Shown piece after piece: positions 54,249 to 63,888 of a stretch of DNA of 64,000 bases; within the stretch, counting starts at the first letter, position 1, and every line of letters starts with the position of its first letter. A program made the position numbers and the translations under genes. The notes below the pieces were generated by a model, which saw only the letters and a program-made list of their open reading frames with translations, had not been told where the DNA came from and did not search any database. This DNA comes from RGIG4079 sp045531405 (GTDB lineage Bacteria > Bacteroidota > Bacteroidia > Bacteroidales > Muribaculaceae): NCBI GenBank assembly GCA_045531405.1, contig JAZSDX010000053.1, forward strand, positions 16,761 to 80,760, given 5' to 3'.

Positions 54249-55463
54249 TTATAAAAAACACTCAACATTTATTTTATATAATTTTCTATTACCATCGTGC
54301 CCCGATTCAAAATACACCTTTGTTCCTTGCATATTCCACTTAGGATGCAAGTCTATACGTCTAGAGCCCTTATATTTCAATGGTTGATAGAAACGACCAA
54401 GACAAATTAGATTATCTGTCTTGATATTATAAAGATATAATCGCGACATTGCATCGTGTCCGGGATAACTATCTGTTATCATCCACTCTCCATGATTGAT
54501 TGTCGATGGATGTCCATCAGTTTTTGGAAGTTTTGTTGATAATAATTTACGATTATCAGTTTTATCCTCAAATATCACATACGCATCTCCTGTTTCGGGA
54601 GTATGGCAAAATGAAACAATTCTTTTTTCATCTACCCAATATGAGTGAGAAGTCATCTTGTTTCCGTTGAGAATAAACATATCCGAGCCATCGGCATTTG
54701 CAGTAATCAATCGCATATACCGACCTTTAGGGCCGACCCAACGATGAAGAAACATAAAGCGTTTGCCATCGGGAGCAATATCAATATGATTAACTTTATG
54801 CATAGCACCCTCCATTGTTTCCACAGGCTGCATATCTATAAGTTGCTGCAACGTGATTATCAATTTCACCTCTTTTGTTGCCACATTAATGTGCCATATC
54901 CCATCAGCATCATTAGCCGGCATATCCATTGTTTTATGACAGAAATAACCATAATCGGGACGCATTACGGCTAATCGATCAAAATTTAGCGACAACGCAT
55001 AATCTTCTTGTTTTGAGAGCGCATATATAGGCATTGGCAACGTGTCAATTTCCGTTTGGGTATCAGCATCATAAACCACCCCTTCATATTTATCAGTTGA
55101 TTGATTATAACGATTGTAATATGCACGATTGGGGTTTGAATACCCCCATTGCGACATACACCCTTGTTGAAGATTATACGACATTGTCTCCCCTATCTCA
55201 TGCTCTCCGTCGGAATCTCGATAATAAAGTGCCACCTTATTTTTACCTTTAGGCACACAGTAAAGCACTTGCCCATTATCATTTTCGGGCGACACATTAT
55301 AATATCCAAAATAAGACATAGGAAATTCTGAGACAGCGCTCAAATTCAATTCTTGAGATACTACCTCAGTTGAATTATAAAAGCCTTGTTTTATGTATCT
55401 TAAATAGATATAACGCGCATAGGCATAAGGGGGGCGCAAAATCACTTTTGCTATTTTTTTCAT
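54249..55463 (-). CDS. Beta-propeller protein resembling oligogalacturonate lyase fold
   Basis: 404 residues without signal peptide. Propeller repeats carry histidines spaced as in the oligogalacturonate lyase (PL22) family: HIDIAPDGKRFMFLHRW (His 226, His 240), KMTSHSYWVDEKRIVSF (His 273), TDGHPSTINHGEWMITDSYPG (His 318, 324) and IDLHPKWNMQGTKVYFES (His 373). The N-terminus is basic and aromatic (RPPYAYARYIYLRYIKQ). Overlaps the flippase gene by 4 bp (ATGA), so it belongs to the operon. It may bind or cut a uronate-containing glycan; a purely structural propeller is equally possible. Confidence 0.65.
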   Translation of the reverse strand: MKKIAKVILRPPYAYARYIYLRYIKQGFYNSTEVVSQELNLSAVSEFPMSYFGYYNVSPENDNGQVLYCVPKGKNKVALYYRDSDGEHEIGETMSYNLQQGCMSQWGYSNPNRAYYNRYNQSTDKYEGVVYDADTQTEIDTLPMPIYALSKQEDYALSLNFDRLAVMRPDYGYFCHKTMDMPANDADGIWHINVATKEVKLIITLQQLIDMQPVETMEGAMHKVNHIDIAPDGKRFMFLHRWVGPKGRYMRLITANADGSDMFILNGNKMTSHSYWVDEKRIVSFCHTPETGDAYVIFEDKTDNRKLLSTKLPKTDGHPSTINHGEWMITDSYPGHDAMSRLYLYNIKTDNLICLGRFYQPLKYKGSRRIDLHPKWNMQGTKVYFESGHDGNRKLYKINVECFL

Positions 55464-56920
55464 TTTTTCCTGAGCCTTGATTTTAATTCGACTGCAAGGT
55501 ACTCAAAAATTTCGACTTTAGCAACTTTCATAACCGTCAAATACACCATAATGAAACAAATTATTTGCACCACGAGTAGCGATATATAATGAATCCCAGG
55601 AATATAAGTAAGCAAATATGCCGATGCCGATGCAATTAATGCTATTATTAAGTTAGGCAATACATCTCGCAATTGTTGCAAAATCCCATACCCGGTGTAT
55701 TTCCCTGTAAAATATCCATTCAAGAAAAACTCAATAAATGAATTTATGGCCAAAGCCCACATTATACTCATAGCACCATATCCAAGTAGAATAAATCCAA
55801 AAATCATGCACAAACCAAGAATTTTTTTGATTATTTCAAGATACAATACTATCCCACTCTGTCCCACTGCTTTTATCGCATTTATATTAGTGTTATGAAT
55901 CACCAACAATAACCCAAAGCCACCACACAACCATTGGAAATATGGCACAGAATCTAACCATTGTTCTCCTAAGACCAAAAGGAATATTGATTTTGCCATT
56001 ATCACCAAACACATCATTAATGGAAAATTCAAGAATGTCAATATTTTAAGACTCCGTCTCAATCCTCTTACTAATTGTTCTTTGTCATCTTGCAATTGGG
56101 AAAATACTGGAAATGTCACTTGATTTACAATCGTAACAATCGCACCGACAGGAACATCTTGAAGATGTTTTGCTTGCGAATAATATCCCACTTCTGCTTT
56201 CGGAAAAAATTTTCCAATTATTAGCACTTGTAAATTGCGATATGCCTCACTCAACAAACTTGCGAATAATAATTTTGCGCCATAGCCAAACAAGTCCATA
56301 AATGACACTTTACTAAATACCAACACTGGACGCCAAGATGACAACAGCCACAACAACAGCGTTTTCACAATACTAAACGCCATATATTGCAATACTAACG
56401 ACCACACTCCCATTCCTAATATTGCAGCGACAATCGCAATAACAGTAGAGAACAAGGCGGCACCCACCTTTACAATCGTAATGCGCTTAAAATCGACATT
56501 CTTCATCAACAGATTATTCTGCACTGCGCCAAAAGCATCAACGACCACCACTAATCCCAATACCTTTATAAGCTGTGATAGTAATTCTTGGTCATAAAAT
56601 GCTGCTATTGCATTGGCTCCAAAAAACAATGCCCCATAACAAACTATTGCCACTGCTATATTTGTATAAAATACAGTAGAGCTATCAATTGTTGTGATTT
56701 TTTGTCGCTGAATTAAAGCATTCCCAAGACCTCCATCAATCAGTATTTGCGAAATCATCACAAATGCCATCAATATACCCACAAGTCCAAAATCTTCGGG
56801 TGTTAACATTCTCGCCAATACCACATTGGCAGTAAATAATATTAATAGCGACCCAAAGCGCTCGCAAAAACTCCAAAATACTCCTTTTACGGCTTTTTGC
56901 TTTATATCTTCTTGCGACAT
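55460..56920 (-). CDS. Polysaccharide flippase (Wzx-like, MOP superfamily)
   Basis: 486 residues with 12-14 membrane helices and the polysaccharide-transporter start KGVFWSFCERFGSLLILFTANVVLARMLTPEDFGLVGILMAF, of the WzxC/TuaB-like type. AEVGYYSQAKHLQDVPVGAIVTIVNQVTFPVFSQLQ is typical of this subgroup. Moves lipid-linked repeat units from the cytoplasmic to the periplasmic face. Lies 22 bp after the dehydrogenase gene. Confidence 0.92.
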   Translation of the reverse strand: MSQEDIKQKAVKGVFWSFCERFGSLLILFTANVVLARMLTPEDFGLVGILMAFVMISQILIDGGLGNALIQRQKITTIDSSTVFYTNIAVAIVCYGALFFGANAIAAFYDQELLSQLIKVLGLVVVVDAFGAVQNNLLMKNVDFKRITIVKVGAALFSTVIAIVAAILGMGVWSLVLQYMAFSIVKTLLLWLLSSWRPVLVFSKVSFMDLFGYGAKLLFASLLSEAYRNLQVLIIGKFFPKAEVGYYSQAKHLQDVPVGAIVTIVNQVTFPVFSQLQDDKEQLVRGLRRSLKILTFLNFPLMMCLVIMAKSIFLLVLGEQWLDSVPYFQWLCGGFGLLLVIHNTNINAIKAVGQSGIVLYLEIIKKILGLCMIFGFILLGYGAMSIMWALAINSFIEFFLNGYFTGKYTGYGILQQLRDVLPNLIIALIASASAYLLTYIPGIHYISLLVVQIICFIMVYLTVMKVAKVEIFEYLAVELKSRLRKK

Positions 56921-56942
56921 CTATTTGCTTTGATTATTCCAA

Positions 56943-58211
56943 TTATAGTTTCCCATCGGCACAGCCATCGAGCATCCACTTCACATCGTAAACTACACTA
57001 TTTTCGTTTACAATAGTTTTTACGTCGAGTGATTTAAACTCATTGTGAGCCACAGCCACTATTGCCGCATCATATTTTTCACCCTCGGGCAATTCATTAT
57101 TAATTTCCACGCCATATTCGTGTTGTGCGACTTTAGCATTAGCCCATGGATCATATACCATTACATCAATATTATATTCTTTCAATGCAGTATATATATC
57201 AATGACTTTAGTATTTCGAACATCGGGGCAATTTTCTTTAAATGTGAAGCCCAATAACGCAATGCGACTGCCATTTACTTGAATACCTTTCTTAATCATC
57301 AATTTAACGACTTGTGATGCCACATATTCACCCATACTGTCATTCATGCGACGACCGGCAAGAATAATTTCGGGATTATAGCCATAGCGTTGTGCACACA
57401 TTGCCAAATAATAAGGGTCAACGCCAATACAATGTCCACCAACCAATCCGGGTCGGAATGGCAAGAAATTCCATTTTGTTCCTGCTGCCTCAAGCACTGC
57501 TTGGGTATCAACACCCATGAGATTGAATATTTTTGCCAATTCGTTGACAAATGCAATATTTATGTCACGCTGTGAATTTTCTATAACTTTGGCTGCCTCA
57601 GCGACTTTGATTGTTGGAGCGAGGTGTGTGCCGGCTGTGATTACCGAAGAATATACCTCATCAACAATCTTACCTATCTCAGGAGTAGAACCCGATGTCA
57701 CTTTTTTAATTTTTTCTACCGTATGAAGTTTATCTCCGGGATTGATACGTTCGGGAGAATATCCGGCATAGAAATCAACATTATATTTCAACCCCGACAC
57801 ACGTTCCACAACCGGAATACATTCATCTTCGGTTACTCCGGGATATACTGTTGACTCATATACTACAATATCATCTTTTGCAATAACTTTACCAACGGTT
57901 TCGCTTGCGCCATATAGAGGAGTTAAATCCGGATTGTTATCTCGGTCAACCGGTGTTGGCACTGCTACCACATAGAAATTGCAATCACGAATTTCTTCTA
58001 CGTCGGCCGTACATCTAAATCCGTTAACGATAGCCTCCTGCAACAAATCATCAGCTACTTCGAGAGTAGCATCATGACCTTGCATAAGAGCGTCAACACG
58101 AGCTTTGTTCATATCAAAGCCCACTGTAGTATATTTTGTTGAGAACAAGCGAGCCAAAGGAAGCCCCACATATCCCAATCCGATTACTGCAATCTTAATA
58201 TTCTTATTCAT
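56943..58211 (-). CDS. Nucleotide-sugar dehydrogenase (WbpO/TviB-like)
   Basis: 422 residues. N-terminal NAD-binding IAVIGLGYVGLPLARLFSTKY, VVAVPTPVDRDNNPDLTPL, catalytic Cys in GGHCIGVDPYYLAM, and C-terminal LLGFTFKENCPDVRNTKVIDI. The sequence fits the WbpO/TviB group that oxidises UDP-GalNAc or UDP-GlcNAc to the uronic acid. The neighbouring TviC/WbpP-like epimerase strengthens this. Start at the ATG at 58211; an in-frame TTG at 58220 is less likely. The product would be a hexosaminuronic acid donor. Confidence 0.9.
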   Translation of the reverse strand: MNKNIKIAVIGLGYVGLPLARLFSTKYTTVGFDMNKARVDALMQGHDATLEVADDLLQEAIVNGFRCTADVEEIRDCNFYVVAVPTPVDRDNNPDLTPLYGASETVGKVIAKDDIVVYESTVYPGVTEDECIPVVERVSGLKYNVDFYAGYSPERINPGDKLHTVEKIKKVTSGSTPEIGKIVDEVYSSVITAGTHLAPTIKVAEAAKVIENSQRDINIAFVNELAKIFNLMGVDTQAVLEAAGTKWNFLPFRPGLVGGHCIGVDPYYLAMCAQRYGYNPEIILAGRRMNDSMGEYVASQVVKLMIKKGIQVNGSRIALLGFTFKENCPDVRNTKVIDIYTALKEYNIDVMVYDPWANAKVAQHEYGVEINNELPEGEKYDAAIVAVAHNEFKSLDVKTIVNENSVVYDVKWMLDGCADGKL

Positions 58212-58222
58212 AACATTCAATT

Positions 58223-59200
58223 TTATTTAAGATTATTCCAATACCAACCGCAAGCCTCTTTCAACCCTTCTTTCATACTAAATTTTGGATCGTAACCCAA
58301 TAATTGTTTTGCCTTATCTACACATGCGAGTGAATGAGGTATATCTCCTACTCGATTAGGTCCATGAGTAGGTATCACATTTGCTATTTCGGCATCGTAT
58401 TGTGACAAGTATTCTTTTAAATATTCTACCAATTGATTCAATGTTGTGCGCTCACCATAGGCCGTGTTATAAATTTGATTTACGGCAGCGCTCCCCGGCT
58501 CAGCTTGAAGAGCGAGGTCATTCATTTGTATCACGTTGTCAATATATGTAAAATCACGACTATATTCACCATCGCCATTGATATTAGGGGCCTCATAAGC
58601 CATAAACTTCTTCACAAACAATGGGATTACCGCTGCATATGCTCCATTAGGATCTTGACGACGACCAAACACATTGAAATAACGCAATCCGATAAACTCA
58701 AGACCATATGTGCGTGCGAACACATCGGCATATAATTCGTTCACGTATTTAGTAATTGCATAGGGAGAAAGCGGACGTCCAATTACATCTTCCACCTTAG
58801 GTAATGACTCACTATCACCATACGTTGAAGAACTTGCAGCAAATACAAATCGTTTCACTCCTGCATCACGCGATGCTACAAGCATATTTAGAAATCCTCC
58901 TACATTAACATCATTAGATGTAATAGGATCTTTAACCGAACGAGGCACAGAACCTAATGCCGCTTCATGAAGCACATATTCCATACCTTCAACTGCCTTG
59001 CGACAATCATCAAGGTTACGAATATCCCCCACAATCAGCTTGAATGTGTCAGGGTATTGTTCAATCAAAGGCAATAAATTCTCGATATGTCCTGTTGCAA
59101 AATTATCAAGACACGCCACATAATCACCTTTTGCTAAAAGGTATTCACATAAATTTGAGCCAATAAAACCGGCTCCTCCGGTTACTAATATCTTGCGCAT
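58223..59200 (-). CDS. UDP-N-acetylglucosamine 4-epimerase (WbpP/TviC-like)
   Basis: 325 residues of the extended short-chain dehydrogenase family: ILVTGGAGFIGSNLCEYLLAKG, HEAALGSVPRSVKDP, FAASSSTYGDSESLPK, catalytic YAITKYVNELYADVF, RYFNVFGRRQDPNGAYAAVIP, INGDGEYSRDFTYIDNV. AALGSVPRS and the GRRQDP stretch are typical for the WbpP/TviC group acting on N-acetylated UDP-hexosamines or their uronic acids. Adjacent to the dehydrogenase (11-bp gap), together forming the UDP-HexNAcA branch. Confidence 0.92.
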   Translation of the reverse strand: MRKILVTGGAGFIGSNLCEYLLAKGDYVACLDNFATGHIENLLPLIEQYPDTFKLIVGDIRNLDDCRKAVEGMEYVLHEAALGSVPRSVKDPITSNDVNVGGFLNMLVASRDAGVKRFVFAASSSTYGDSESLPKVEDVIGRPLSPYAITKYVNELYADVFARTYGLEFIGLRYFNVFGRRQDPNGAYAAVIPLFVKKFMAYEAPNINGDGEYSRDFTYIDNVIQMNDLALQAEPGSAAVNQIYNTAYGERTTLNQLVEYLKEYLSQYDAEIANVIPTHGPNRVGDIPHSLACVDKAKQLLGYDPKFSMKEGLKEACGWYWNNLK

Positions 59201-59205
59201 ATATT

Positions 59206-60519
59206 TTATATCGTTTCAATCGTTTTCTTCTCGTTAGGTTCCCAACGCAATGCTTGCGTAAATATATAAAAAAGAATAAATGTAGGACAATTATATGCAA
59301 AAAGGTCATTATAGCACAATATTATGAGCACCAGTATTACAACATATGCCATTATACCTAATTCTTGAGCATTATCCTTCTGTCTCAAACCAATCAATTT
59401 AATCCATAACCACACAAAGAACAACAATGCAAATACTCCTAATTGAATATACATCTGATAACTATATGGAATAGACCCCTTCAATAGCCATTCATTCTCC
59501 TTATAAAATGTTGATCGTTCAATATTTGTCCCTCCCTTAAAATGCCCTATACCATATCCAGTAATAGCATGTCCTGGATATTCTGCATTTAATTCGGGAA
59601 TAAGAGCTATTTTGGTAAAACGAGGCAAATCATTCGTTCCATCAATTGCCAAATCCTCGCCACTCTCATGTAATGCCTCCATCCAATCGACGATGTCATT
59701 ATCATCTCCAGCAAAGAGATATTCATTTAAGTAGTAATCTACTGAAGTTATATCATCTTTATTACCTGTTGCCATCGTATACACATTGAACAATATTACT
59801 AGCACTACAATAACAAACGGAAATGATGCTATCAATCTAACGAACATACGGCGATCTACAGGCATTAGCAATATAAAATACATTACAAAGAATATAAAGC
59901 TAATTTTGGTTTCATTCATGAACGTGGGATACAACAATATTACCAGCCATTTATTTTCTATCAATGAGCCCACATATCTATTTGGCTCCATTCGCTTTTT
60001 CATTAAATAAAATGATATAACATATATCAATATTGACACAATTCCAGAACATCCATTTCCCATAGAGCCCCCTCCATGATCATTGGCTCCATATTTAAGG
60101 AACTGGAACATAATACAAATAGCCTGAACAATCAAAAATATAAATAATTGCTTGTCAAACTTTTCAATAAAGGTTTTTTCTTGACTACTATTATAGAGAT
60201 AGCGCAATATAGGTATCAATGATATTAAAAAAACAAATTCACGAATTCCGTTAAGATAAAATACTACAGCACATTTGTTGTATATACATGTTATCCAAAA
60301 TGTTATAGCGAGGAATGATACTACAAAGATTTTATCCCATTTATCTTTTAAGGTCCAAAATCCTAAGAACAGCATAGCCACATCAATTAAGAAAAAAACG
60401 CCCGATTTAGCTCCTAATAAAAATGGCATTAATTCTTCACTTATAAAACCAAAAGTGCACCACACCCAAAAGAGTGTGAGCACCAAGTTCATTACTATTT
60501 TTGATTTACTTAATAGCAT
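59206..60519 (-). CDS. O-antigen/capsule polymerase-like membrane protein (Wzy-type)
   Basis: 437 residues with about ten hydrophobic helices and a long extracytoplasmic loop (roughly residues 245-355, charged and soluble: DDITSVDYYLNEYLFAGDDND to NIERSTFYKENEWL), the usual Wzy layout. GYGIGHFKGG resembles the ligase/polymerase loop seen in Wzy_C proteins. It would join repeat units at the periplasmic face. Sequence is poorly conserved in this class, so the call rests on topology and operon position. Confidence 0.8.
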   Translation of the reverse strand: MLLSKSKIVMNLVLTLFWVWCTFGFISEELMPFLLGAKSGVFFLIDVAMLFLGFWTLKDKWDKIFVVSFLAITFWITCIYNKCAVVFYLNGIREFVFLISLIPILRYLYNSSQEKTFIEKFDKQLFIFLIVQAICIMFQFLKYGANDHGGGSMGNGCSGIVSILIYVISFYLMKKRMEPNRYVGSLIENKWLVILLYPTFMNETKISFIFFVMYFILLMPVDRRMFVRLIASFPFVIVVLVILFNVYTMATGNKDDITSVDYYLNEYLFAGDDNDIVDWMEALHESGEDLAIDGTNDLPRFTKIALIPELNAEYPGHAITGYGIGHFKGGTNIERSTFYKENEWLLKGSIPYSYQMYIQLGVFALLFFVWLWIKLIGLRQKDNAQELGIMAYVVILVLIILCYNDLFAYNCPTFILFYIFTQALRWEPNEKKTIETI

Positions 60520-60578
60520 TTATTCTTAAAGAGACACAGAGATAACCATTTGTTGCGATCTCTATGTTGTGTATTGTC

Positions 60579-62900
60579 TTAATTATCCTCTTTTGAACCA
60601 TAGCCATAGCCGTAGCCATGTGAAAGTTTAGGATTGGTATCGTTGACAACGACAGCTACATTTTTAAGTTGACCACGTTCAACCACTGAGTTTAGATACT
60701 TTATAAAGCTTTTCTTGGTATAATTTGCACGTGACACATAAAGTGTAACATCACTAAATCGTCCTAATGAGAATGTATCTGACACCAATCCAATTGGAGC
60801 TGAATCTATAATCACAAAATCATAACGTTGCTTCAATTCAGCAATTAATTGGTCGATACGTTTACTCAACAATAACTCTGACGGATTAGGTGGAACCGGA
60901 CCGGCAACTATAACATCGCAATTACCTTTGTGATTAATCAATGAATCAATATCATCAACAGATCCTGACAAATAATTTGTCACACCTGGAGAACTTGGCA
61001 ATCCTAAGTTTTGAGCCAACATGGGCAATCGAATATCCATTCCTACTAAGACTACTTTTTTATCTAATAGTGCAAGTGATTCTGCAACATTCATCGACAC
61101 AAATGTTTTACCTTCACCACTACAACTTGATGTAACCATAGCAACTTGTCCCAATTGTGAGGATTTTAATGGGAACATAAATTGCAGATTACTACGCAAT
61201 AATCTGAACAATTCAGCGATAGAGCGAGTAGAAGTTTCACTCACTACTATAGGATTATCTTTTGCTCGACGAGAATGACAAATTTCGCCAATAATAGGCA
61301 ATGAAGTTAGGCGAGCCAATGATTCTACCGAATCAAACTTGTTACTCATTAAGTTCTTCACATAAAGCCACATTGTAGGAATCAACAAGCCAAAGAAGAT
61401 TGCAACAAGAATCACCATCGCTTTTTTGGGCGCAACAGGTTCATTATAAGCAAACGCTTTATCAATAATTTTCCCCTTGGGAGTAGTCGCGGCAAGTACT
61501 AATTGATTTTCTTCTCTCTTTTGGAGCAAGAAACTATATAACTGATTTTTTATCGTTTGATCTCTTTTCAATTCTAAAAATTCTCGCTCTTGAGATGGTA
61601 TCGAATTTAGCTTACTATCTGATTCCGACGCAACAGAATTTAACTCTTTTAGTCGCACAGATGCATTATCTGTTGCTCTATTTATAGAGACTTTTATATT
61701 TTCTCTCACTGCATCAATCTGATCATTGAGAGTTTTTAATGCCAAGTTATCTCCTTTTGCATTAGATTCCATCTCCATACGACGAGCAATCAATGCGTTA
61801 TAAGAGTTTATTGCACCATCAACACCTGGGATATCTGAAGCAAATGGCATCATCGCATAATTATTTTCAGGATTTTTAAAAAAATCGTTTGCGATTTTCA
61901 ATAACTCATATGATGTTTCAGCCTCTATAATACTTCTTTCTACTGTACTTTTCTTTTGCATTAAATAAGTAGCTTCAGCCGACACATCTACAATATTCTT
62001 TGATTGCTTATAACTTTGGATTTTACGCTCGGCATCAGCAAGCGAGACATATAATGTATCAAGACGTTCATCAATAAACCTACCGGTATTAACCGCCATT
62101 TCATCTTTTTCTTTTTGTCCTCGACGATTATACAACTCTACCATCTTATTAAGCAAATCTTTTCCTCGCTTCACATTTATATCTTCATAATACAACGAAA
62201 TCCCATTTGCTTTTTTTTCCGATTTTTGAACTGTTAAATTAGTTGTTATCGCTTCTGCATATACCGAATTACCGATAACATTAGCATTAACCTCAATTTC
62301 TTCGCCAGGAACATAATATTTCGTTTTATCGATTGAATAAATGCCATAAGGTGTACTTACCACCATCGGCAATTTATCACCTGTAACCTCTGTTAAGGTT
62401 TTGAAGCGTCCTTTCTTTACCGTTACCTCAATTTTACTTAAATCCTTATTGGCGTTAATATTAAATTTCATTCCCACCGAAAGCGTATCAAACACTTCTT
62501 CGGGAGCTGATATCTCGATAGGACTATTATTATAATAATATTTTTTCTTCAAAAATCCATCGGGACTATAATATGAACGATTAAGTTTTAATTCCTTTAT
62601 CGCTTGTTCTTTTATCGAATGTGCACCCATTACAAGCACTTCATCCTCAACATTACTACCTCCAACGCCTCCCAATGAAAGACTTTGCATAATTGAAGAT
62701 CCCATTGAGTTTGTTCCTTCATCGTATGCCACTAACACCTTTGCATGAACCACATACACGGAGTGTTTCACATATAAATATGTAACAGCTAATGCGCCAC
62801 ATAAAATCACAGAAACGACAAACATCCACCAATTACGGCGTAACACTGCCACAATTTGCGACAAATCTATCTGGTCATTGGATTTCACTTTATTTTCCAT
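60579..62900 (-). CDS. Polysaccharide co-polymerase / tyrosine autokinase (Wzc-like)
   Basis: 773 residues. N-terminal Wzz domain with membrane helix (WWMFVVSVILCGALAVTYLYV), long coiled region (~260-480), second helix (AMVILVAIFFGLLIPTMWLYV), then a BY-kinase: VTSSCSGEGKTFVSMN Walker A (near 590), VVLVGMDIRLPML as Walker A', DFVIIDSAPIG as Walker B. The Tyr cluster is short: HGYGYGYGSKEDN at the very end. Controls chain length and export by cycles of autophosphorylation. Between the polymerase-like gene and the export-protein gene. Confidence 0.93.
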   Translation of the reverse strand: MENKVKSNDQIDLSQIVAVLRRNWWMFVVSVILCGALAVTYLYVKHSVYVVHAKVLVAYDEGTNSMGSSIMQSLSLGGVGGSNVEDEVLVMGAHSIKEQAIKELKLNRSYYSPDGFLKKKYYYNNSPIEISAPEEVFDTLSVGMKFNINANKDLSKIEVTVKKGRFKTLTEVTGDKLPMVVSTPYGIYSIDKTKYYVPGEEIEVNANVIGNSVYAEAITTNLTVQKSEKKANGISLYYEDINVKRGKDLLNKMVELYNRRGQKEKDEMAVNTGRFIDERLDTLYVSLADAERKIQSYKQSKNIVDVSAEATYLMQKKSTVERSIIEAETSYELLKIANDFFKNPENNYAMMPFASDIPGVDGAINSYNALIARRMEMESNAKGDNLALKTLNDQIDAVRENIKVSINRATDNASVRLKELNSVASESDSKLNSIPSQEREFLELKRDQTIKNQLYSFLLQKREENQLVLAATTPKGKIIDKAFAYNEPVAPKKAMVILVAIFFGLLIPTMWLYVKNLMSNKFDSVESLARLTSLPIIGEICHSRRAKDNPIVVSETSTRSIAELFRLLRSNLQFMFPLKSSQLGQVAMVTSSCSGEGKTFVSMNVAESLALLDKKVVLVGMDIRLPMLAQNLGLPSSPGVTNYLSGSVDDIDSLINHKGNCDVIVAGPVPPNPSELLLSKRIDQLIAELKQRYDFVIIDSAPIGLVSDTFSLGRFSDVTLYVSRANYTKKSFIKYLNSVVERGQLKNVAVVVNDTNPKLSHGYGYGYGSKEDN

Positions 62901-62916
62901 TGCAAATATTCAATAA

Positions 62917-63717
62917 TTATTTAACAGTCAATGCAATAACAAGAGAAGCTATCACTGAACAAGCGCTCACGATTGTTGACACTACTGAAATTTTATATGA
63001 GTTATTTTGATTATATTTTGCATTTTCGCGACGAATTTCGTTTGGTTCTACATATACCACATCATTTTGCTGAAGATAGAAATATGGTGATGATAAAACC
63101 TCAGAGTTATTCAAATTCAGTCTTTGGTAGATACGCTTGCCATCCACTTCTCGAATTAGCATTACATTGTTTCGTTCTCCATACTCGGTCAAATCGCCGG
63201 CATCAGCAAGCGCATCAAGCAACGTATATCGCTCTTTTTTTACAGATATTGCACCTGGATTTTTCACTTCTCCAAGAACATTTATTCTAAAATTCACCAA
63301 TTGCACTCTCACAATAGGATCTTCAACATCCTTGCCGATACGAACTTCTAGTTCCTTTTTCAATTCTTGAGTAGATAAACCCGCCACATGCAATTTGCCC
63401 AAGATTGGGAATTGGATATTACCTTCGGCATCCACGATATATGTCTGCTGTTGAGGTTGTGTAGCACTTATCACAGCTTCTCTAGTCGCCGGATTTGACA
63501 ATGTCAAATTATACATCGCCGTTGCCGATGGCACCATAGAAGTAACAGTTATCAACAATTCGTCATCAGGGATAATCTTAATTCCATAATCCCCTTGTAA
63601 AAATTCACCTGATGCACCTTTAATATCCTCAAAATAAGGGAGAGACGTTTTATACGATGAACACGAAGATACAGCGAAAGCAATAACAGCCATCGCATAT
63701 AGTAAACATTTTTTCAT
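62917..63717 (-). CDS. Polysaccharide export outer membrane lipoprotein (Wza-like)
   Basis: 266 residues from ATG 63717 (MKKCLLYAMAVIAFAVSSC, lipobox). Poly_export domain (IKIIPDDELLITVTSM), then SLBB domain (VNFRINVLGEVKNPGAISVKKERYTLLDALADAGDLTEYGERNNVMLIRE), then a C-terminal hydrophobic helix (ISVVSTIVSACSVIASLVIALTV) as in short Bacteroidetes forms. Longer upstream starts at 63768 and 63744 exist, but the lipoprotein signal fixes this one. First gene of the operon. Forms the export channel with the Wzc-like protein. Confidence 0.9.
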   Translation of the reverse strand: MKKCLLYAMAVIAFAVSSCSSYKTSLPYFEDIKGASGEFLQGDYGIKIIPDDELLITVTSMVPSATAMYNLTLSNPATREAVISATQPQQQTYIVDAEGNIQFPILGKLHVAGLSTQELKKELEVRIGKDVEDPIVRVQLVNFRINVLGEVKNPGAISVKKERYTLLDALADAGDLTEYGERNNVMLIREVDGKRIYQRLNLNNSEVLSSPYFYLQQNDVVYVEPNEIRRENAKYNQNNSYKISVVSTIVSACSVIASLVIALTVK

Positions 63718-63743
63718 TTTTATTCTTAAATATGCATATTTCA

Positions 63744-63759
63744 TTACTATATATAGTAA
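63744..63759. repeat. 16-bp perfect palindrome in the polysaccharide leader
   Basis: TTACTATATATAGTAA is fully self-complementary, between the -7 box at 63808-63815 and the start codon at 63717. It could be an operator or a short mRNA hairpin. Confidence 0.5.
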
Positions 63760-63807
63760 CGAGGTCACTCTATAATTATTATAAACTCGTCAACTTTTTT
63801 GCGAGTG

Positions 63808-63815
63808 CAAAATTA
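63808..63815 (-). promoter_or_regulatory. -7 box of the polysaccharide operon
   Basis: Minus strand TAATTTTG (63815-63808), exact TAnnTTTG; leader about 85 nt. No TTTG at -33, only a T-run. A near-identical copy (TAATTTTGCACTtGC) lies at 63891-63877, overlapping the transposase stop codon. Confidence 0.55.
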
Positions 63816-63888
63816 ACAATTCTTTTTGCGAAAAAAAAGTTTTTCTCATTATTAATTAAATATGTAGAGTCAACAAGCAAGTGCAAAA

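Noticed and set aside
63718..63768. Longer N-terminus for the Wza-like protein
   Set aside because: Would place 17 residues before a complete lipoprotein signal peptide that begins at 63717.
49585..63815. UpxY/UpxZ-type antiterminator genes or an invertible promoter as in Bacteroides capsule loci
   Set aside because: No NusG-like gene and no clear flanking inverted repeats for a recombinase within the window; the operon start is next to an IS-like end instead.
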